Made by a program: the position numbers and the translations under genes. The notes under the pieces are model-generated. The model was not told the DNA's origin. It worked only from the letters and a program-made list of their open reading frames with translations, and did not search any database. From positions 111,200 to 175,199 of the forward strand of contig NZ_CP046184.1 of the NCBI RefSeq assembly GCF_012567685.1: a stretch of 64,000 nt of DNA. The letters are read 5' to 3'. Source of the DNA: Enterobacteriaceae endosymbiont of Donacia marginata (GTDB lineage: Bacteria > Pseudomonadota > Gammaproteobacteria > Enterobacterales > Enterobacteriaceae). Positions 31,964 to 43,231 of this stretch are shown in pieces; positions within the stretch are counted from its first letter, which is position 1; every line of letters begins with the position of its first letter.

Positions 31964-32440
31964 CTATATATTTTTTACAAATCTTTTAATTGTATATTTT
32001 AAATTTTTAGAACTTTTTTTTGCGATATTTAATAATAATTTAATACTATATTTACTTAATATATTTTTTTTTAAAATATATTTATTATTAATATTATCTT
32101 TAACAAAAGTTTTTTTAAAAAAAAGAGGATTAATTTTAATATCTATTTTTTTTAAAGATGGAATAATATTTTTTTTTAAAAAATATGAAATATTAGATTT
32201 TTCTGATAAAAATCTAATCATAGAACTAGCATTATATGTTTCTATTATTAGAATATTATTTTGAAAATTTTTTACATTATATAAATTATGTAACTCTATA
32301 GGTAAATATTTTTTTATAAAATTATTAATTTTTATTAAAATATCTGTACGTATATATATTTTATATAAAATATTTGTATATGATGAATATTTTTTTTTTT
32401 GGAAAATTTTATTAATTAGTAATAATTTATTATTACGCAT
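31964..32440 (-). CDS. DciA-like (DUF721) protein, putative replicative-helicase operator
   Basis: 158 residues, basic. Residues about 36-105 resemble the DUF721/DciA fold: an N-terminal helix, then YLPIELHNLYNVKNFQNN and LIIETYNASSMIRFLSEK, close to the family pattern LPxELxxxxxVxxxxxxxLxLxxxSxxxxxxLR. DciA helps load or control DnaB in bacteria without DnaC. Location supports the call: genes of this family lie next to secA in other gammaproteobacteria. AAAGGA is seven bases before the ATG. secM is absent. The C-terminal 45 residues are unrecognised. Alternative: an unrelated basic nucleic-acid binder. Confidence 0.62.
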   Translation of the reverse strand: MRNNKLLLINKIFQKKKYSSYTNILYKIYIRTDILIKINNFIKKYLPIELHNLYNVKNFQNNILIIETYNASSMIRFLSEKSNISYFLKKNIIPSLKKIDIKINPLFFKKTFVKDNINNKYILKKNILSKYSIKLLLNIAKKSSKNLKYTIKRFVKNI

Positions 32441-32555
32441 AATTTTATCCTTTAATTTTTTTATAAAAAATTATATATATTTTTTTTTATTTTGTTAAAA
32501 TAAACGTCAAATAATATTTCTAATTATACAAATATATTTTATTAAGAGTATTAAT

Positions 32556-35300
32556 ATGTTAAAAAAAATTTTTACCAAAATTTTTGGTAGTAATAATGAT
32601 AATATTTTACGAAATATTCAAAAAACCGTAAATATTATTAATAAAATGGAAATAGAATTTGAAAAATTAACTAATATTGAATTACAAAATAAAACTTTAT
32701 ACTTTAAAGAAAAATTACAAAATAATTTTTCTTTAGAAGATATTTTACCAGAAGCTTTTGCTACAGTAAGAGAAGCTAGTAAAAGAATATTTGGTATGCG
32801 TCATTTTGACGTTCAATTAATAGGAGGTATCGTTCTAAATAATAATTGTATAGCTGAAATGAAAACAGGAGAAGGTAAAACATTAACTTCTACATTACCA
32901 GCCTATCTTAATGCTCTTAATGGTAAAGGAGTCCATATTGTTACTGTTAATGATTATTTAGCTCAACGTGATGCTATAAATAATAAAACATTGTTTGAAT
33001 TTTTAGGATTAACTGTTGGTGTTAATATATCTTCTATGTCATTAAAAGAAAAAAGAAATGCTTATAAAGCAGATATTACTTATGGTACTAATAATGAATA
33101 TGGTTTTGATTTTTTAAAAGATAATATGGTATTTAATTATAGTGATAAAGTACAACGTAATTTACAATACGCTATTATAGATGAAGTTGATTCAATATTA
33201 ATTGATGAATCACGAACTCCTTTAATTATTTCAGGGGCGGCTGAAGATAGTTCAAAACTATATATAAAAATAAATAATATTATACCTAAATTAATTTATC
33301 AATCACAAGAAGATTCTACTTCTTTTCAGGGTAAAGGACATTTTTTCATAGATGAAAAATCTCGTCAAGCATATTTAACTGAAAAAGGTTTAATTTTTCT
33401 AGAAAAATTACTTATAAAAGAAAAGATAATAAATTATGGAGAATCACTATATACTAGTGATAATATAATTATATTAAATCATATTATTTCTGCTTTAAGA
33501 GCACATAAACTTTTTAAAAAAAATGTAGATTATATATTAAAAAATAATAAAATCATAATAGTTGATGAACATACTGGGAGGTTGATGGAAGGAAGAAGAT
33601 GGTCAGAAGGATTACATCAAGCAATAGAAGCAAAAGAAAATGTAAAAATTAATAATGAAAATCAAACTTTAGCATCTATTACTTTTCAAAATTATTTTAG
33701 ATTATATAAAAAATTATCTGGAATGACAGGAACTGCGATTACTGAATCTTTTGAATTTAAAGAAATTTATAAATTAGATACAATAGTTATTCCTACTAAT
33801 AAACCAATGATTAGAAAAGATCTACCAGATTTAATTTATCTAACTAAAAAAGAAAAAATAAAAGCAATTATTCAAGATATTAAAGAAAAAAATTTAAAAG
33901 GACAACCCATTTTAGTTGGTACTGTTTCTATAAAAAAATCAGAATTAATTTCTGAGAAATTAAAAAAAATAGGGATAAAACATAATATTTTAAATGCAAA
34001 ATTTCATGCTAGAGAAGCAGAAATAATATCAAAAGCAGGTGAAAAACATGCAGTAACCATTGCAACTAATATGGCAGGAAGAGGTACTGATATTGTTTTA
34101 GGTGGAGCTTTTATATTAGAAAAAAAATATAGTTTTGATAACTTAAAAAAATTAAAAATACAATGGCAGATAAAACATGAAGAAATTATAAAATTAGGTG
34201 GTTTATATGTTATTGGTACTGAACGTCATGAATCTAGAAGAATTGATAATCAATTAAGAGGTCGTTCCGGTAGACAAGGTGATCCAGGTGTTTCAAGGTT
34301 TTATCTATCAATGGAAGATTCTTTAATGCGTATTTTTGCTCCTAAAAATATGTTATTTTTAATGAAAAAACTTGGTATGAAATATAATGATTATATTGAA
34401 CATCCCTGGATAACTAAAGCTATTTCTAAAGCACAAAAAAAGGTAGAAAATTATAATTTTGATATACGTAAACAATTACTTGAATATGATGATGTGATAA
34501 ATGATCAACGTTTATCAATATATTCTCAAAGAGATCAGTTATTAAAATCATCAAAAACTGAACAAATAATTAAAAATTTTAGAATTGAGATATTTACAAA
34601 ATTAATAAATAGTTATATTAAATCTGATTATTATACTCAAGAAAAATGGGATTTAAAAAAAATAAAAATTTATTTTATTAATGTTTTTAATTTAGAATTA
34701 CCAATAAAAAATTGGATAGATGTATATATAAAAAAAAATGCAAAAAAAATTAGTAAAGATTTTTTTTTAAAAAAAATTATTAATTTTTCAGAACAAGAAT
34801 ATTTAAAAAAAATAAATAACTTAAAAATAAAAAATATAAAAATTTCTGAAAAAAATATTATTTTAAAAATTTTAGATAATTTATGGAAAGAACATCTTGC
34901 TGCAATAGAATATTTAAAACAAGGTATTCATTTAAGAGGTTATGCTCAACAAGATCCTAAACAGGAATATAAAAGAGAGTCTTTTCATATGTTTAATATG
35001 ATGTTAAATACTTTAAAAAAAGAAGTTATTATTATTTTAAGTAAATTAGAAAAAGAAATAATCATGGATTATTGTGAACTTTCTAATATTTTAATAGAAA
35101 ATACTAAAATTATAAATAATAATATAAAAAATAATAACTTAATCATGATAAAAAAAAAATCTGATTCTTCTTATATAGATAAGAAAGATAAATATTTGAA
35201 TAATATAAATTTCTTAAAAAAAAAAATAGGTAGAAATAAAAAATGTCCTTGTTATTCAGGTAAAAAATATAAATTCTGTCATGGATTAATAATTAAATAA
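32556..35300 (+). CDS. secA: Preprotein translocase ATPase SecA
   Basis: Motor of Sec-dependent export. It is 914 residues. Walker A is in [16 protein letters not shown] and the DEAD-type box in [16 protein letters not shown]. The preprotein cross-linking domain, helical scaffold, [10 protein letters not shown] and [11 protein letters not shown] motor motifs follow. The C-terminal zinc finger [14 protein letters not shown] is kept; in E. coli it binds SecB and lipid. The arresting peptide gene secM, which regulates secA in E. coli, is not present in the 115-base upstream spacer. Confidence 0.97.
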   Translation: MLKKIFTKIFGSNNDNILRNIQKTVNIINKMEIEFEKLTNIELQNKTLYFKEKLQNNFSLEDILPEAFATVREASKRIFGMRHFDVQLIGGIVLNNNCIAEMKTGEGKTLTSTLPAYLNALNGKGVHIVTVNDYLAQRDAINNKTLFEFLGLTVGVNISSMSLKEKRNAYKADITYGTNNEYGFDFLKDNMVFNYSDKVQRNLQYAIIDEVDSILIDESRTPLIISGAAEDSSKLYIKINNIIPKLIYQSQEDSTSFQGKGHFFIDEKSRQAYLTEKGLIFLEKLLIKEKIINYGESLYTSDNIIILNHIISALRAHKLFKKNVDYILKNNKIIIVDEHTGRLMEGRRWSEGLHQAIEAKENVKINNENQTLASITFQNYFRLYKKLSGMTGTAITESFEFKEIYKLDTIVIPTNKPMIRKDLPDLIYLTKKEKIKAIIQDIKEKNLKGQPILVGTVSIKKSELISEKLKKIGIKHNILNAKFHAREAEIISKAGEKHAVTIATNMAGRGTDIVLGGAFILEKKYSFDNLKKLKIQWQIKHEEIIKLGGLYVIGTERHESRRIDNQLRGRSGRQGDPGVSRFYLSMEDSLMRIFAPKNMLFLMKKLGMKYNDYIEHPWITKAISKAQKKVENYNFDIRKQLLEYDDVINDQRLSIYSQRDQLLKSSKTEQIIKNFRIEIFTKLINSYIKSDYYTQEKWDLKKIKIYFINVFNLELPIKNWIDVYIKKNAKKISKDFFLKKIINFSEQEYLKKINNLKIKNIKISEKNIILKILDNLWKEHLAAIEYLKQGIHLRGYAQQDPKQEYKRESFHMFNMMLNTLKKEVIIILSKLEKEIIMDYCELSNILIENTKIINNNIKNNNLIMIKKKSDSSYIDKKDKYLNNINFLKKKIGRNKKCPCYSGKKYKFCHGLIIK

Positions 35301-35302
35301 AG

Positions 35303-35356
35303 ATAATAATAGAGAGTATAAAAAATAAACTTATTTTTTATACCCTCTATTATTAT
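35303..35356. terminator. Strong bidirectional terminator between secA and dnaJ
   Basis: A 26-bp stem (35303-35328 with 35331-35356) with one A.C mismatch (35315/35344) and a near-zero loop. It has G-C pairs (12/47, 14/45, 16/43) and a T6 run just after it on the plus strand (35360-35365). It fills the whole gap between the convergent secA and dnaJ stop codons. Confidence 0.85.
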
Positions 35357-36471
35357 TAGTTTTTTATGTTATGAAAAAAATCTTTAATACTATTTAAAAA
35401 TTTCCCTATTTTAGGATTATTTTTATAATTAGAGATATTTTGAAAACTTTTATCTAATTTAGATAAAATATTTTTTTGTTCATTATTTAGATTAATTGGA
35501 GTTTCAACTATTATTTTACATAATAAATCACCAAAATTACTATTTCTTCTAATTGATTTTATCCCTTTATTACGTATTCTAAAAATTTTACCTGTTTGAG
35601 TTCCTTCTGGAATTTTTAATCTTACATAACCATTAAACGTAGGTATATTTATAACCCCACCTAAAATAGCTGTAATAAAATTAATCGGTAATTCACAATA
35701 TAAATTATTACCATCTCTAATAAAAAGAAAATGTTTTTTAATTTTAATCTCTATATATAAATCTCCAGATTGTGCCCCATTGTCACCTGATTCTCCTTCA
35801 CCATTTAATCTGATACGATCTCCATTATCAATCCCACTAGGAATTTTTACTGATAAATTTTTATAAATTTCTAATTTACCTTTACCTTTACAATAAAAAC
35901 AAGAATTTTTAATAAAATTTCCTTGACCATGACATCTAGGACATGTTTGTTGAACAGTAAAAAAACCTTGACTCATTTGTATTTGGCCATGACCATTACA
36001 TGTATGACATTTTTGCAATGCTCCTTGAGCACCTGTCCCATTACAATAATTACAATTTTTTAAAACAGGAATTTTTATATTTTTAGTTATACCTTTTATT
36101 GCTTCTTCTAAAGAAATTTCAATTATATATTTTAAATCAGAACCTTTTCTAGATCTTTTTTTAGACCTGGAATTCCCCCCAAATATATCTCCAAAAACAT
36201 CTCCAAAAATATCACTAAAATCAGTTGTACTACTTATATTTTCTTGTTCAAAAGCAGAATGTCCATATTGATCATAAGAAGCTCTTTTTTTTGTATCACT
36301 TAAAATTTCATAAGCTTCTTTTATTTCCTTAAACTTATTTTCAGCATTTTTATTTCCGGGATTACGATCTGGGTGAAATTTCATAGCTAAACGTTTATAT
36401 GCTCTTTTAATTTCACGATCTTCAGCATTCCTAGTAATACCTAAAATATCATAATAATCTTTTTTTGCCAT
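35356..36471 (-). CDS. dnaJ: Chaperone protein DnaJ (Hsp40)
   Basis: Co-chaperone stimulating DnaK ATPase. It is 371 residues. The J domain (1-70) has the HPD motif in KFHPDRNPG. The zinc domain has four CxxCxGxG repeats ([32 protein letters not shown]). The usual glycine-rich half of the G/F linker is eroded: enteric GG-rich repeats are replaced by ENISSTT before [16 protein letters not shown]. Operon partner of dnaK, 118 bases downstream of it. Confidence 0.96.
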   Translation of the reverse strand: MAKKDYYDILGITRNAEDREIKRAYKRLAMKFHPDRNPGNKNAENKFKEIKEAYEILSDTKKRASYDQYGHSAFEQENISSTTDFSDIFGDVFGDIFGGNSRSKKRSRKGSDLKYIIEISLEEAIKGITKNIKIPVLKNCNYCNGTGAQGALQKCHTCNGHGQIQMSQGFFTVQQTCPRCHGQGNFIKNSCFYCKGKGKLEIYKNLSVKIPSGIDNGDRIRLNGEGESGDNGAQSGDLYIEIKIKKHFLFIRDGNNLYCELPINFITAILGGVINIPTFNGYVRLKIPEGTQTGKIFRIRNKGIKSIRRNSNFGDLLCKIIVETPINLNNEQKNILSKLDKSFQNISNYKNNPKIGKFLNSIKDFFHNIKN

Positions 36472-36507
36472 AATAAATTATTGTCCTAATCTAATCCCAT
36501 AATTTTA

Positions 36508-36549
36508 TTAATACCGATTATTTTCTTTATAAAAGATAAACGGTACTAA
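36508..36549 (-). other. Stem-loop in the dnaK-dnaJ spacer
   Basis: On the minus strand, TTAGTACCG pairs with CGGTATTAA (nine pairs, one G.U), and the interior TTTATCTTT/AAAATAAT partly extends the stem. These are the only G-C-bearing arms in the spacer. It may attenuate read-through from dnaK to dnaJ or stabilise dnaK mRNA. Confidence 0.5.
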
Positions 36550-36589
36550 TAATATAATTAAATAATTTATTTATAAAATTATTAAATAA

Positions 36590-38503
36590 TTATTTTTTTT
36601 TATCTTTAACTTCTTCAAATTCAGCATCAACTACTTCATTTTCTTTATCATTATTTTTAACATTATTATCTTTTTCTTTTTTAATATTTTCATTATTAGT
36701 TAAATTGATTATTTTACTAGATATTTCAATTAATTTTTGAATTTTTGTTCTTATATCATTTTTATCTTCTTTTTTAAGAGATTTGTTTAATTCATTAATA
36801 GAATTTTGTATTAAAATTTTATCATCTTTATTAATTTGATTATCTATTTCTTTAAGTTTTTTTTCAGTATTATGGATAAGTTGATCACCTTCATTACGTA
36901 TTTTTACTAATTCTTCAAAAAGACGATCAGATTCAGTATTAGCTTCTGCGTCTCTGATCATTTTTTCTACTTCATCTTTATTTAAACCTGATGATGCTTG
37001 TATTGTAATTTTTTGTTCTTGTCCACTTTTTTTATCTTTTGCAGAAACATGTAAAATTCCATCTGCGTCTATATCAAATGTTACCTCTATTTGAGGCATA
37101 CCTCGTGGAGCTGGACTAATTCCATCTAAATTAAATTGTCCTAAAGATTTATTATCACTTGCTCTTTTACGTTCTCCCTGTAAAACATGAATTGTAACAG
37201 AAGATTGATTATTTTCAGCTGTTGAAAAAATTTGACTATGTTTAGTTGGAATTGTTGTATTTTTATTTATTAATGTTGTCATTACTCCTCCAATAGTCTC
37301 TATACCTAGAGATAAAGGAGTTACATCTAATAATAATACATCTTTAACATCTCCTGCTAATACCCCACCTTGGACTGCAGCTCCTATTGCTATTGCTTCA
37401 TCAGGATTAACATCTTTTCTTGGTTTTTTACCAAAAAATGATGATACTTTATTCTGAACCATAGGCATACGAGTTTGTCCACCTACTAAGATAATATCGT
37501 TAATATCTGAAGTAGATAAATTAGCATCTTTTAATGCCATTTTTAATGGTTTTATTGATTGATCAATTAAATCTTCTACTAAAGACTCTAATTTAGCTCT
37601 TGTTAATTTAATATTTAAATGTTTTGGACCTGAAGAATTAGCTGTAATATAAGGTAAATTTACATCGGTTTGTTGTGCTGAAGATAATTCAATTTTTGCT
37701 TTTTCTGCAGATTCTTTCAATCTTTGCATTGCTAATGGATCATTTTTTAAATCTATTCCTTGTTCTTTTTTAAATTCTGTTACTAAATAATTTATAATAC
37801 GACTATCAAAATCTTCTCCTCCTAAATGTGTATCACCATTAGTAGATAATACTTCAAAAGTTTTTTCACCATCTACATCATCAATTTCAATTATAGAAAT
37901 ATCAAAAGTTCCTCCCCCCAAATCATATACAGCAACTGTTCTATTTCCTTTACCTTTATCTAATCCATATGCTAATGCAGCTGCTGTAGGTTCATTTATG
38001 ATCCTTTTTACCTCTAATCCTGCTATTCTACCAGCATCTTTAGTAGCTTGACGTTGAGCATCATTAAAATAAGCTGGTACTGTAATAACAGCTTCATTTA
38101 TTTTAATGCCTAAAAAATCTTCAGCTGTTTTTTTCATTTTTTTTAAAACTTCAGCTGAAATTTGCGGTGGAGCCATTTTTTTCCCTTTAATATCTATCCA
38201 TGCATCTCCATTATCAGATTTTATAATTTTATATGGCATTATTTTTATATCACGTTGTACTTCTTTATCATCAAATCTTCTACCAATTAATCTTTTTATA
38301 GCAAAAAGAGTATTTTTAGGATTTGTAATAGCTTGACGTTTTGCCGGTTGTCCTACTAAAATCTCTCCATCTTGAGTATATGCAATAACTGAAGGAGTAG
38401 TTCTTTCTCCTTCTGAATTTTCTAAAACACGAGGTTTATTGCTATCAATAATTGCTACACAAGAATTAGTTGTACCTAAATCAATACCAATTATTTTACC
38501 CAT
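36590..38503 (-). CDS. dnaK: Chaperone protein DnaK (Hsp70)
   Basis: ATP-dependent Hsp70. I place the start at the ATG at 38503 ([14 protein letters not shown]), giving 637 residues against 638 in E. coli. An in-frame GTG nine bases earlier sits only three bases from AGGAG and adds unconserved residues. The nucleotide-binding domain shows [23 protein letters not shown] and [10 protein letters not shown]. The substrate domain and the EEVKDKK tail are kept. A sigma-32 promoter lies upstream at 38620-38647, so heat-shock control should persist. Confidence 0.97.
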   Translation of the reverse strand: MGKIIGIDLGTTNSCVAIIDSNKPRVLENSEGERTTPSVIAYTQDGEILVGQPAKRQAITNPKNTLFAIKRLIGRRFDDKEVQRDIKIMPYKIIKSDNGDAWIDIKGKKMAPPQISAEVLKKMKKTAEDFLGIKINEAVITVPAYFNDAQRQATKDAGRIAGLEVKRIINEPTAAALAYGLDKGKGNRTVAVYDLGGGTFDISIIEIDDVDGEKTFEVLSTNGDTHLGGEDFDSRIINYLVTEFKKEQGIDLKNDPLAMQRLKESAEKAKIELSSAQQTDVNLPYITANSSGPKHLNIKLTRAKLESLVEDLIDQSIKPLKMALKDANLSTSDINDIILVGGQTRMPMVQNKVSSFFGKKPRKDVNPDEAIAIGAAVQGGVLAGDVKDVLLLDVTPLSLGIETIGGVMTTLINKNTTIPTKHSQIFSTAENNQSSVTIHVLQGERKRASDNKSLGQFNLDGISPAPRGMPQIEVTFDIDADGILHVSAKDKKSGQEQKITIQASSGLNKDEVEKMIRDAEANTESDRLFEELVKIRNEGDQLIHNTEKKLKEIDNQINKDDKILIQNSINELNKSLKKEDKNDIRTKIQKLIEISSKIINLTNNENIKKEKDNNVKNNDKENEVVDAEFEEVKDKKK

Positions 38504-38560
38504 ATTAATCACTTACTCCTATTTTATATATAAATTAAATTAATTTTTTAAAATACAGAA

Positions 38561-38584
38561 ATTATTAAAATAAATTTTAATAAT
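38561..38584 (-). other. 11-bp hairpin in the dnaK 5' leader
   Basis: Perfect stem ATTATTAAAAT / ATTTTAATAAT with an AA spacer, lying between the sigma-32 start site (about 38613) and the dnaK ATG. Such a stem could tune translation or mRNA stability, but A/T-only stems of this length can occur by chance. Confidence 0.4.
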
Positions 38585-38619
38585 ATATTTTATACAAATA
38601 AAATCTCCCAATGAAGGGG

Positions 38620-38647
38620 AAATGGGGCCACATATTGATGCATCAAG
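38620..38647 (-). promoter_or_regulatory. Sigma-32 (RpoH) heat-shock promoter of dnaK
   Basis: Minus strand: -35 CTTGATG (38647-38641), 13-base spacer, -10 CCCCATTT (38627-38620). The -35 sequence, the -10 sequence and the spacing all match E. coli dnaK P1 as I know it. The run of C before the -35 is also kept. This G/C-rich island stands out in an A/T-dominated spacer, implying purifying selection. The predicted leader is about 110 bases. Confidence 0.93.
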
Positions 38648-38844
38648 GGGGGGATCTAAATTTTTTTTAAAATATAAAAATTTTTGTTTATTTTAAACAT
38701 AAATTATCATTTTTTTTAAAAAATGTTATATATTAATTATAATTAACTTATTCTTTTATTAAAAATAGAAATTATTATTTTTAATATATAAAAATAATTT
38801 ATATTAATTTTAATTATTTTATTTCCAATTATGGAGATTATAAA

Positions 38845-40335
38845 ATGCAATATTTTGCAGAAAAAATAATTTTATCAAATAAAAATTTACTAGATTGTAT
38901 AGTAATACCTATGTTTGAAAAATATAAATTTTCTAAAATTTTAAAAAAAATAAATGATATATCAAATAATTATATTTTAAATATTTTAAAAAAAAATAAT
39001 ATACAAGGTAAAATTAATCAACACATAATTTTATATAAAATACCTAATTTTTCGTGTAATAAAATTATTATTATAGGTTGTGGTAATAAAGATACTCTTA
39101 ATAGAGAGAAAAATAAATTAATTATAAATAATGTTATTAATATTTTAAAGAAATATTCTATTAAAGAAATTTATTGGTATCTTACAGATATAAAAATAGA
39201 TAATTATGAATTATATTGGAATATTAGAGATACAATAAATATTATTGAACATAACATCTATTCATTTAATAAATTTAAAAAATCAAAAAATTTTTTTTCG
39301 TCAATAATAAAATTTATTATTACTAATAATAATGAAAATATTTATTTTTCTGCAATAAAACATGGTAATGCTATTAATTTAGGTATAAAAAAAGCAAAAA
39401 ATATAGCTAATTTACCACCTAATATATGTACTCCTAAATATTTATCAATTAAAACCAAAAAATTAATAAAACAATATAATAATATTTCTGTAGAAATTAT
39501 TAATGAAAAAATTATGCAAAAAATAGGTATGAATGCTTATTTAGCTGTTAGTAAAGGATCCCAAAACAAACCTTATATATCTATAATAAAATATCAAAAT
39601 GATAATAAATCACAACCTATAGTTTTAGTAGGTAAAGGAGTGACTTTTGATTCTGGGGGAATATCTTTAAAACCTAGTAAAAATATGGAAGATATGAAAT
39701 ATGATATGTGTGGGGCTGCAGCTATATATGGGACTATACATGCAATAGCACAATTAAAATTACCTTTAAATATTATTGCCATTTTAGCTTGTGGTGAAAA
39801 TATGCCTAGTTCTAATGCATATAGACCTAGTGATGTTATAGAAACAATGTCTGGTATTACTGTTGAAATTATAAATACAGATGCTGAAGGACGTTTAATA
39901 TTATGTGATATATTAACATATATTGAAAAATATAATCCTAAATATGTAATTGATATTGCTACCCTTACAGGGGCATGTGTTATAGCATTAGGTAATAATA
40001 TTAGTGGTTTAATGGCTAATAATAAAAAATTATCTAAAAAAATCATAAGAGCTTCATTAGAAGCAGATGATCGTGTCTGGGAACTACCCATTAATGATCA
40101 AAAATATTTTCATCAATTAAAATCTAATATTGCTGATTTAGTTAATAGTAGTAATGGTGTCGCAGGAGCAATAACTGCTGCTTGTTTTTTATCTAAATTT
40201 ACAAAAAAATATAAATGGGCTCATATAGATATTGCTGGTACAGCTTGGTATTATCCAAATAACAAGGCAATGGCTTCTGGTAGACCTATTAATATGTTAT
40301 GTCAATTTTTGATTAACCAAACTAACCATAAATAA
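38845..40335 (+). CDS. pepA: Leucyl aminopeptidase (cytosol aminopeptidase)
   Basis: M17 di-zinc/manganese aminopeptidase, 496 residues. The N-terminal domain is diverged. The catalytic domain is well kept: VGKGVTFDSGGISLKPS, MKYDMCGAAA and NTDAEGRLIL carry the metal ligands. In E. coli PepA is also a DNA-binding partner in Xer recombination and carAB control; whether that survives cannot be told. holC, between pepA and valS in E. coli, is absent (50-base spacer). Confidence 0.96.
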   Translation: MQYFAEKIILSNKNLLDCIVIPMFEKYKFSKILKKINDISNNYILNILKKNNIQGKINQHIILYKIPNFSCNKIIIIGCGNKDTLNREKNKLIINNVINILKKYSIKEIYWYLTDIKIDNYELYWNIRDTINIIEHNIYSFNKFKKSKNFFSSIIKFIITNNNENIYFSAIKHGNAINLGIKKAKNIANLPPNICTPKYLSIKTKKLIKQYNNISVEIINEKIMQKIGMNAYLAVSKGSQNKPYISIIKYQNDNKSQPIVLVGKGVTFDSGGISLKPSKNMEDMKYDMCGAAAIYGTIHAIAQLKLPLNIIAILACGENMPSSNAYRPSDVIETMSGITVEIINTDAEGRLILCDILTYIEKYNPKYVIDIATLTGACVIALGNNISGLMANNKKLSKKIIRASLEADDRVWELPINDQKYFHQLKSNIADLVNSSNGVAGAITAACFLSKFTKKYKWAHIDIAGTAWYYPNNKAMASGRPINMLCQFLINQTNHK

Positions 40336-40385
40336 TTTTTTATATTTTAATATAAATTTTATTATATATAGGATATTTTTTTATT

Positions 40386-43178
40386 ATGGATAAAATATAT
40401 AATCCAAAAAATTTTGAAAAAAAAATTTATAATTATTGGGAAAATAATAATTTTTTAAAAAATAAATTAAATAATTCAAAAAAATGTTTTTCTATTATGG
40501 TTCCCCCACCTAATATTACAGGTTGTTTACATATAGGACATGCATTACAATATACACTGATTGATATTTTAATACGTTATCATCGTATGTTAGGAAAAAA
40601 TATATTATGTCAAGTTGGAATAGATCATGCAGGTATTGCTACACAAAATTTAATAGAACAAAAAATTTTTAATGAAACAGGAAAAACAAAGAATAATTAT
40701 AGTAAAAAATTTTTTTTAAATCATATTTGGAAATGGAAAGATAAGTATTGTAATATTATTTATAATCAAATGAAAAGTTTAGGTTTATCTACAGAATGGG
40801 AAAAAGTAAGATTTACAATGGATAATAAATTTACAAAATCTGTAAGAGATATTTTTATTATTCTTTATAATCAAGGATTAATTTATAAAAAAAAAAGATT
40901 AATACATTGGGATTTTAAACTTAAAACTGTTATTTCTGATTTAGAAGTTGAATATAAAAAAAAAAAAACAAATATATGGTATTTAAGATATCTTTTTCAA
41001 GATGGGATAACAACTTTAGATAATAAAAATTATTTAACTGTAGCTACCACTAGACCAGAAACATTATTAGCAGATAGTGCAATTGCTATTAATCCATTAG
41101 ATAAAAGATATACTACCTTAGTAGGTAAAATGGTAATAATACCTATTATTAATCGTCAAATTCCTATTATAGCTGATAATTACGCTAAAATCACTAAGGG
41201 GACAGGATGTGTTAAAATTAGCCCAGCTCATGATTTTAATGATTATCAAGTTGCAATAAAACATAATTTACCTTTAATTAAGATTTTTGATTTAAATGGT
41301 AATATTTTAGAAAAATGTGAAATTTTAAATAATGAACAACAAAAAATAAAATTAAATGATAATATTCCAAAAGATTTACAAAAAATAAATTTTTTAAAAG
41401 CAAGAAAAATAATCATAAAAAAAATAAAACAAAACAATTTATTAGATAAATATAAAACAAAAATTAGATTAATACCATTTAGTATGCGTAGTAATACTAC
41501 TATTATCCCTATGTTAACAAATCAATGGTATTTAAATACCAGAATTTTATCTAAAAATGCAATAAATGCTGTAAAAAATAATAAAATTATATTTTTTCCT
41601 AAAAAATATAAAAATATGTTTTATTCTTGGATGAATAATATTCAGGATTGGTGTATATCAAGACAATTATGGTGGGGTCATAGAATTCCAGTTTGGTATG
41701 ATATAAAAAATAATATTTATGTAGGAAAAAACGAAAAAGAAATAAAAAAAAAATATAATTTAAATAAAAATATTATTTTAAAACAAGATTCTGATGTTTT
41801 AGATACATGGTTTTCTTCTAGTTTATGGACTTTTATTACTTTGGATTGGCCGAATAATAAAAATTTTTATTTATTCCATCCTACTAATGTTATTATAAGT
41901 GGTTTTGACATTATTTTTTTTTGGATATCTAAAATGATCATGATGACAATGCATTTTGTTAAAAATAAAGATAATACTCCTCAAGTACCTTTTAAAAATA
42001 TTTTAATGACAGGATTAATTAGAGACAATAAAGGAAATAAAATGTCTAAATCAAGAGGTAATGTTATTAATCCTATAGATTTTATTGAAGGTATTAATTC
42101 TATAAATTTTGAAAAAAATAATAATTTTAAAAAAAATAATAAAATTTATGGAGCAGATGCATTAAGATTTACATTAGCCGCTTTATCATCTACAGGTCGT
42201 GATATATATTGGGATATGACTAGATTAGAAGGTTATCGTAATTTTTGTAATAAAATTTGGAATGCAAGTATTTTTATTTTAAAAAATATAAAATATGAAT
42301 TTATTAATAAAAAAAGAGATCTATCTCTAATAGATCAATGGATCTGGTCTGAATATTATTTAATTGTAAAATATTATACCAAAGCATTAGATGAATATCG
42401 TTTTGATTATGCTGCTAATATTTTATATAATTTTATATGGAATAAATTTTGTGATTGGTATTTAGAATATAGTAAAATAATTTTCAGAGAAAAAAATCAA
42501 TTAAAATATATTGGTACACATTATACATTATATAATCTTTTTGAATCTTTATTAAGACTAGCTCATCCTATAATACCATTTATTACAGAAGTAATATGGC
42601 AAAAGATAATTAAAAATAAAAAAAATTTATTGAAAACTAGTATCATGATACAATCTTTTCCTCAAGTTAATAACTTAGAAATAAATAAAAAAACTATAAG
42701 TATTTTTAATACATTTATACATTTAATTACGATTATTCGTAATCATAAAATAGAAATGAATATAAATAATAATATAAAAATTAATTTATATATAAAAAAT
42801 ATAAATAATGAGTTTAATCATTTTTTAAAAATTAATATAAATATTTTAAAAAAATTTGTAAATCTTAATGAAATTTTTTTTCTTAAGAAAAAAAATCATT
42901 TCCCAAAAGAAACATTAATAAATAAAATTAATAATATTGAATTTGGAATTCCATTAAATAATAAAATTATTGATCAGAAAAATTTATTAAATCAAATTAA
43001 TAAAAAATTAAATAATAATGAAAAAATAATAAATTTTTTAATAAAAAATACAAAAAATAAAAATTTTTTATCTAAAGCACCTAAAAATATTATTTTAAAA
43101 AATTTCGAAAAATTAAAAAATTGTAAAATTTTAAAAAAAGAATTATTACAAAAAATTTTTTTAATAAAAAATTTATAA
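40386..43178 (+). CDS. valS: Valyl-tRNA synthetase
   Basis: Class Ia synthetase charging tRNA-Val, 930 residues (E. coli 951). HIGH signature in PPPNITGCLHIGHAL and KMSKS in NKMSKSRGN. The CP1 editing domain lies between them with TTRPETLLADSA. The anticodon domain and a Lys/Asn-rich coiled-coil C-terminus follow. An A13 run encodes the YKKKKT stretch near residue 192. It precedes argI, as in related symbionts and enterics. Confidence 0.97.
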   Translation: MDKIYNPKNFEKKIYNYWENNNFLKNKLNNSKKCFSIMVPPPNITGCLHIGHALQYTLIDILIRYHRMLGKNILCQVGIDHAGIATQNLIEQKIFNETGKTKNNYSKKFFLNHIWKWKDKYCNIIYNQMKSLGLSTEWEKVRFTMDNKFTKSVRDIFIILYNQGLIYKKKRLIHWDFKLKTVISDLEVEYKKKKTNIWYLRYLFQDGITTLDNKNYLTVATTRPETLLADSAIAINPLDKRYTTLVGKMVIIPIINRQIPIIADNYAKITKGTGCVKISPAHDFNDYQVAIKHNLPLIKIFDLNGNILEKCEILNNEQQKIKLNDNIPKDLQKINFLKARKIIIKKIKQNNLLDKYKTKIRLIPFSMRSNTTIIPMLTNQWYLNTRILSKNAINAVKNNKIIFFPKKYKNMFYSWMNNIQDWCISRQLWWGHRIPVWYDIKNNIYVGKNEKEIKKKYNLNKNIILKQDSDVLDTWFSSSLWTFITLDWPNNKNFYLFHPTNVIISGFDIIFFWISKMIMMTMHFVKNKDNTPQVPFKNILMTGLIRDNKGNKMSKSRGNVINPIDFIEGINSINFEKNNNFKKNNKIYGADALRFTLAALSSTGRDIYWDMTRLEGYRNFCNKIWNASIFILKNIKYEFINKKRDLSLIDQWIWSEYYLIVKYYTKALDEYRFDYAANILYNFIWNKFCDWYLEYSKIIFREKNQLKYIGTHYTLYNLFESLLRLAHPIIPFITEVIWQKIIKNKKNLLKTSIMIQSFPQVNNLEINKKTISIFNTFIHLITIIRNHKIEMNINNNIKINLYIKNINNEFNHFLKININILKKFVNLNEIFFLKKKNHFPKETLINKINNIEFGIPLNNKIIDQKNLLNQINKKLNNNEKIINFLIKNTKNKNFLSKAPKNIILKNFEKLKNCKILKKELLQKIFLIKNL

Positions 43179-43231
43179 TATTTATTATTTTTACAATTTT
43201 TTTAAATTAGTTATGAATAAGGATTATTATT

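Larger units (their letters stand above)
38504..38844. other. Gene-free dnaK-pepA intergenic region
   Basis: About 340 bases between divergent dnaK and pepA. It contains the dnaK leader with an 11-bp hairpin (38561-38584), the sigma-32 promoter (38620-38647) in a GC-rich island unlike its surroundings, and an 8-bp T/A hairpin (38708-38725). pepA has GGAG at 38832-38835 before its ATG. I saw no open frame with family resemblance and no RNA gene. Confidence 0.7.

Noticed and set aside
32441-32555. A remnant secM upstream of secA
   Set aside because: The 115-base spacer has no signal-peptide frame and no arrest motif; too short for the gene.
39594-40091. A 165-codon open frame antisense to pepA
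   Set aside because: It lies wholly inside a well-conserved aminopeptidase catalytic domain, shows no family pattern, and reads as the complement of conserved codons.
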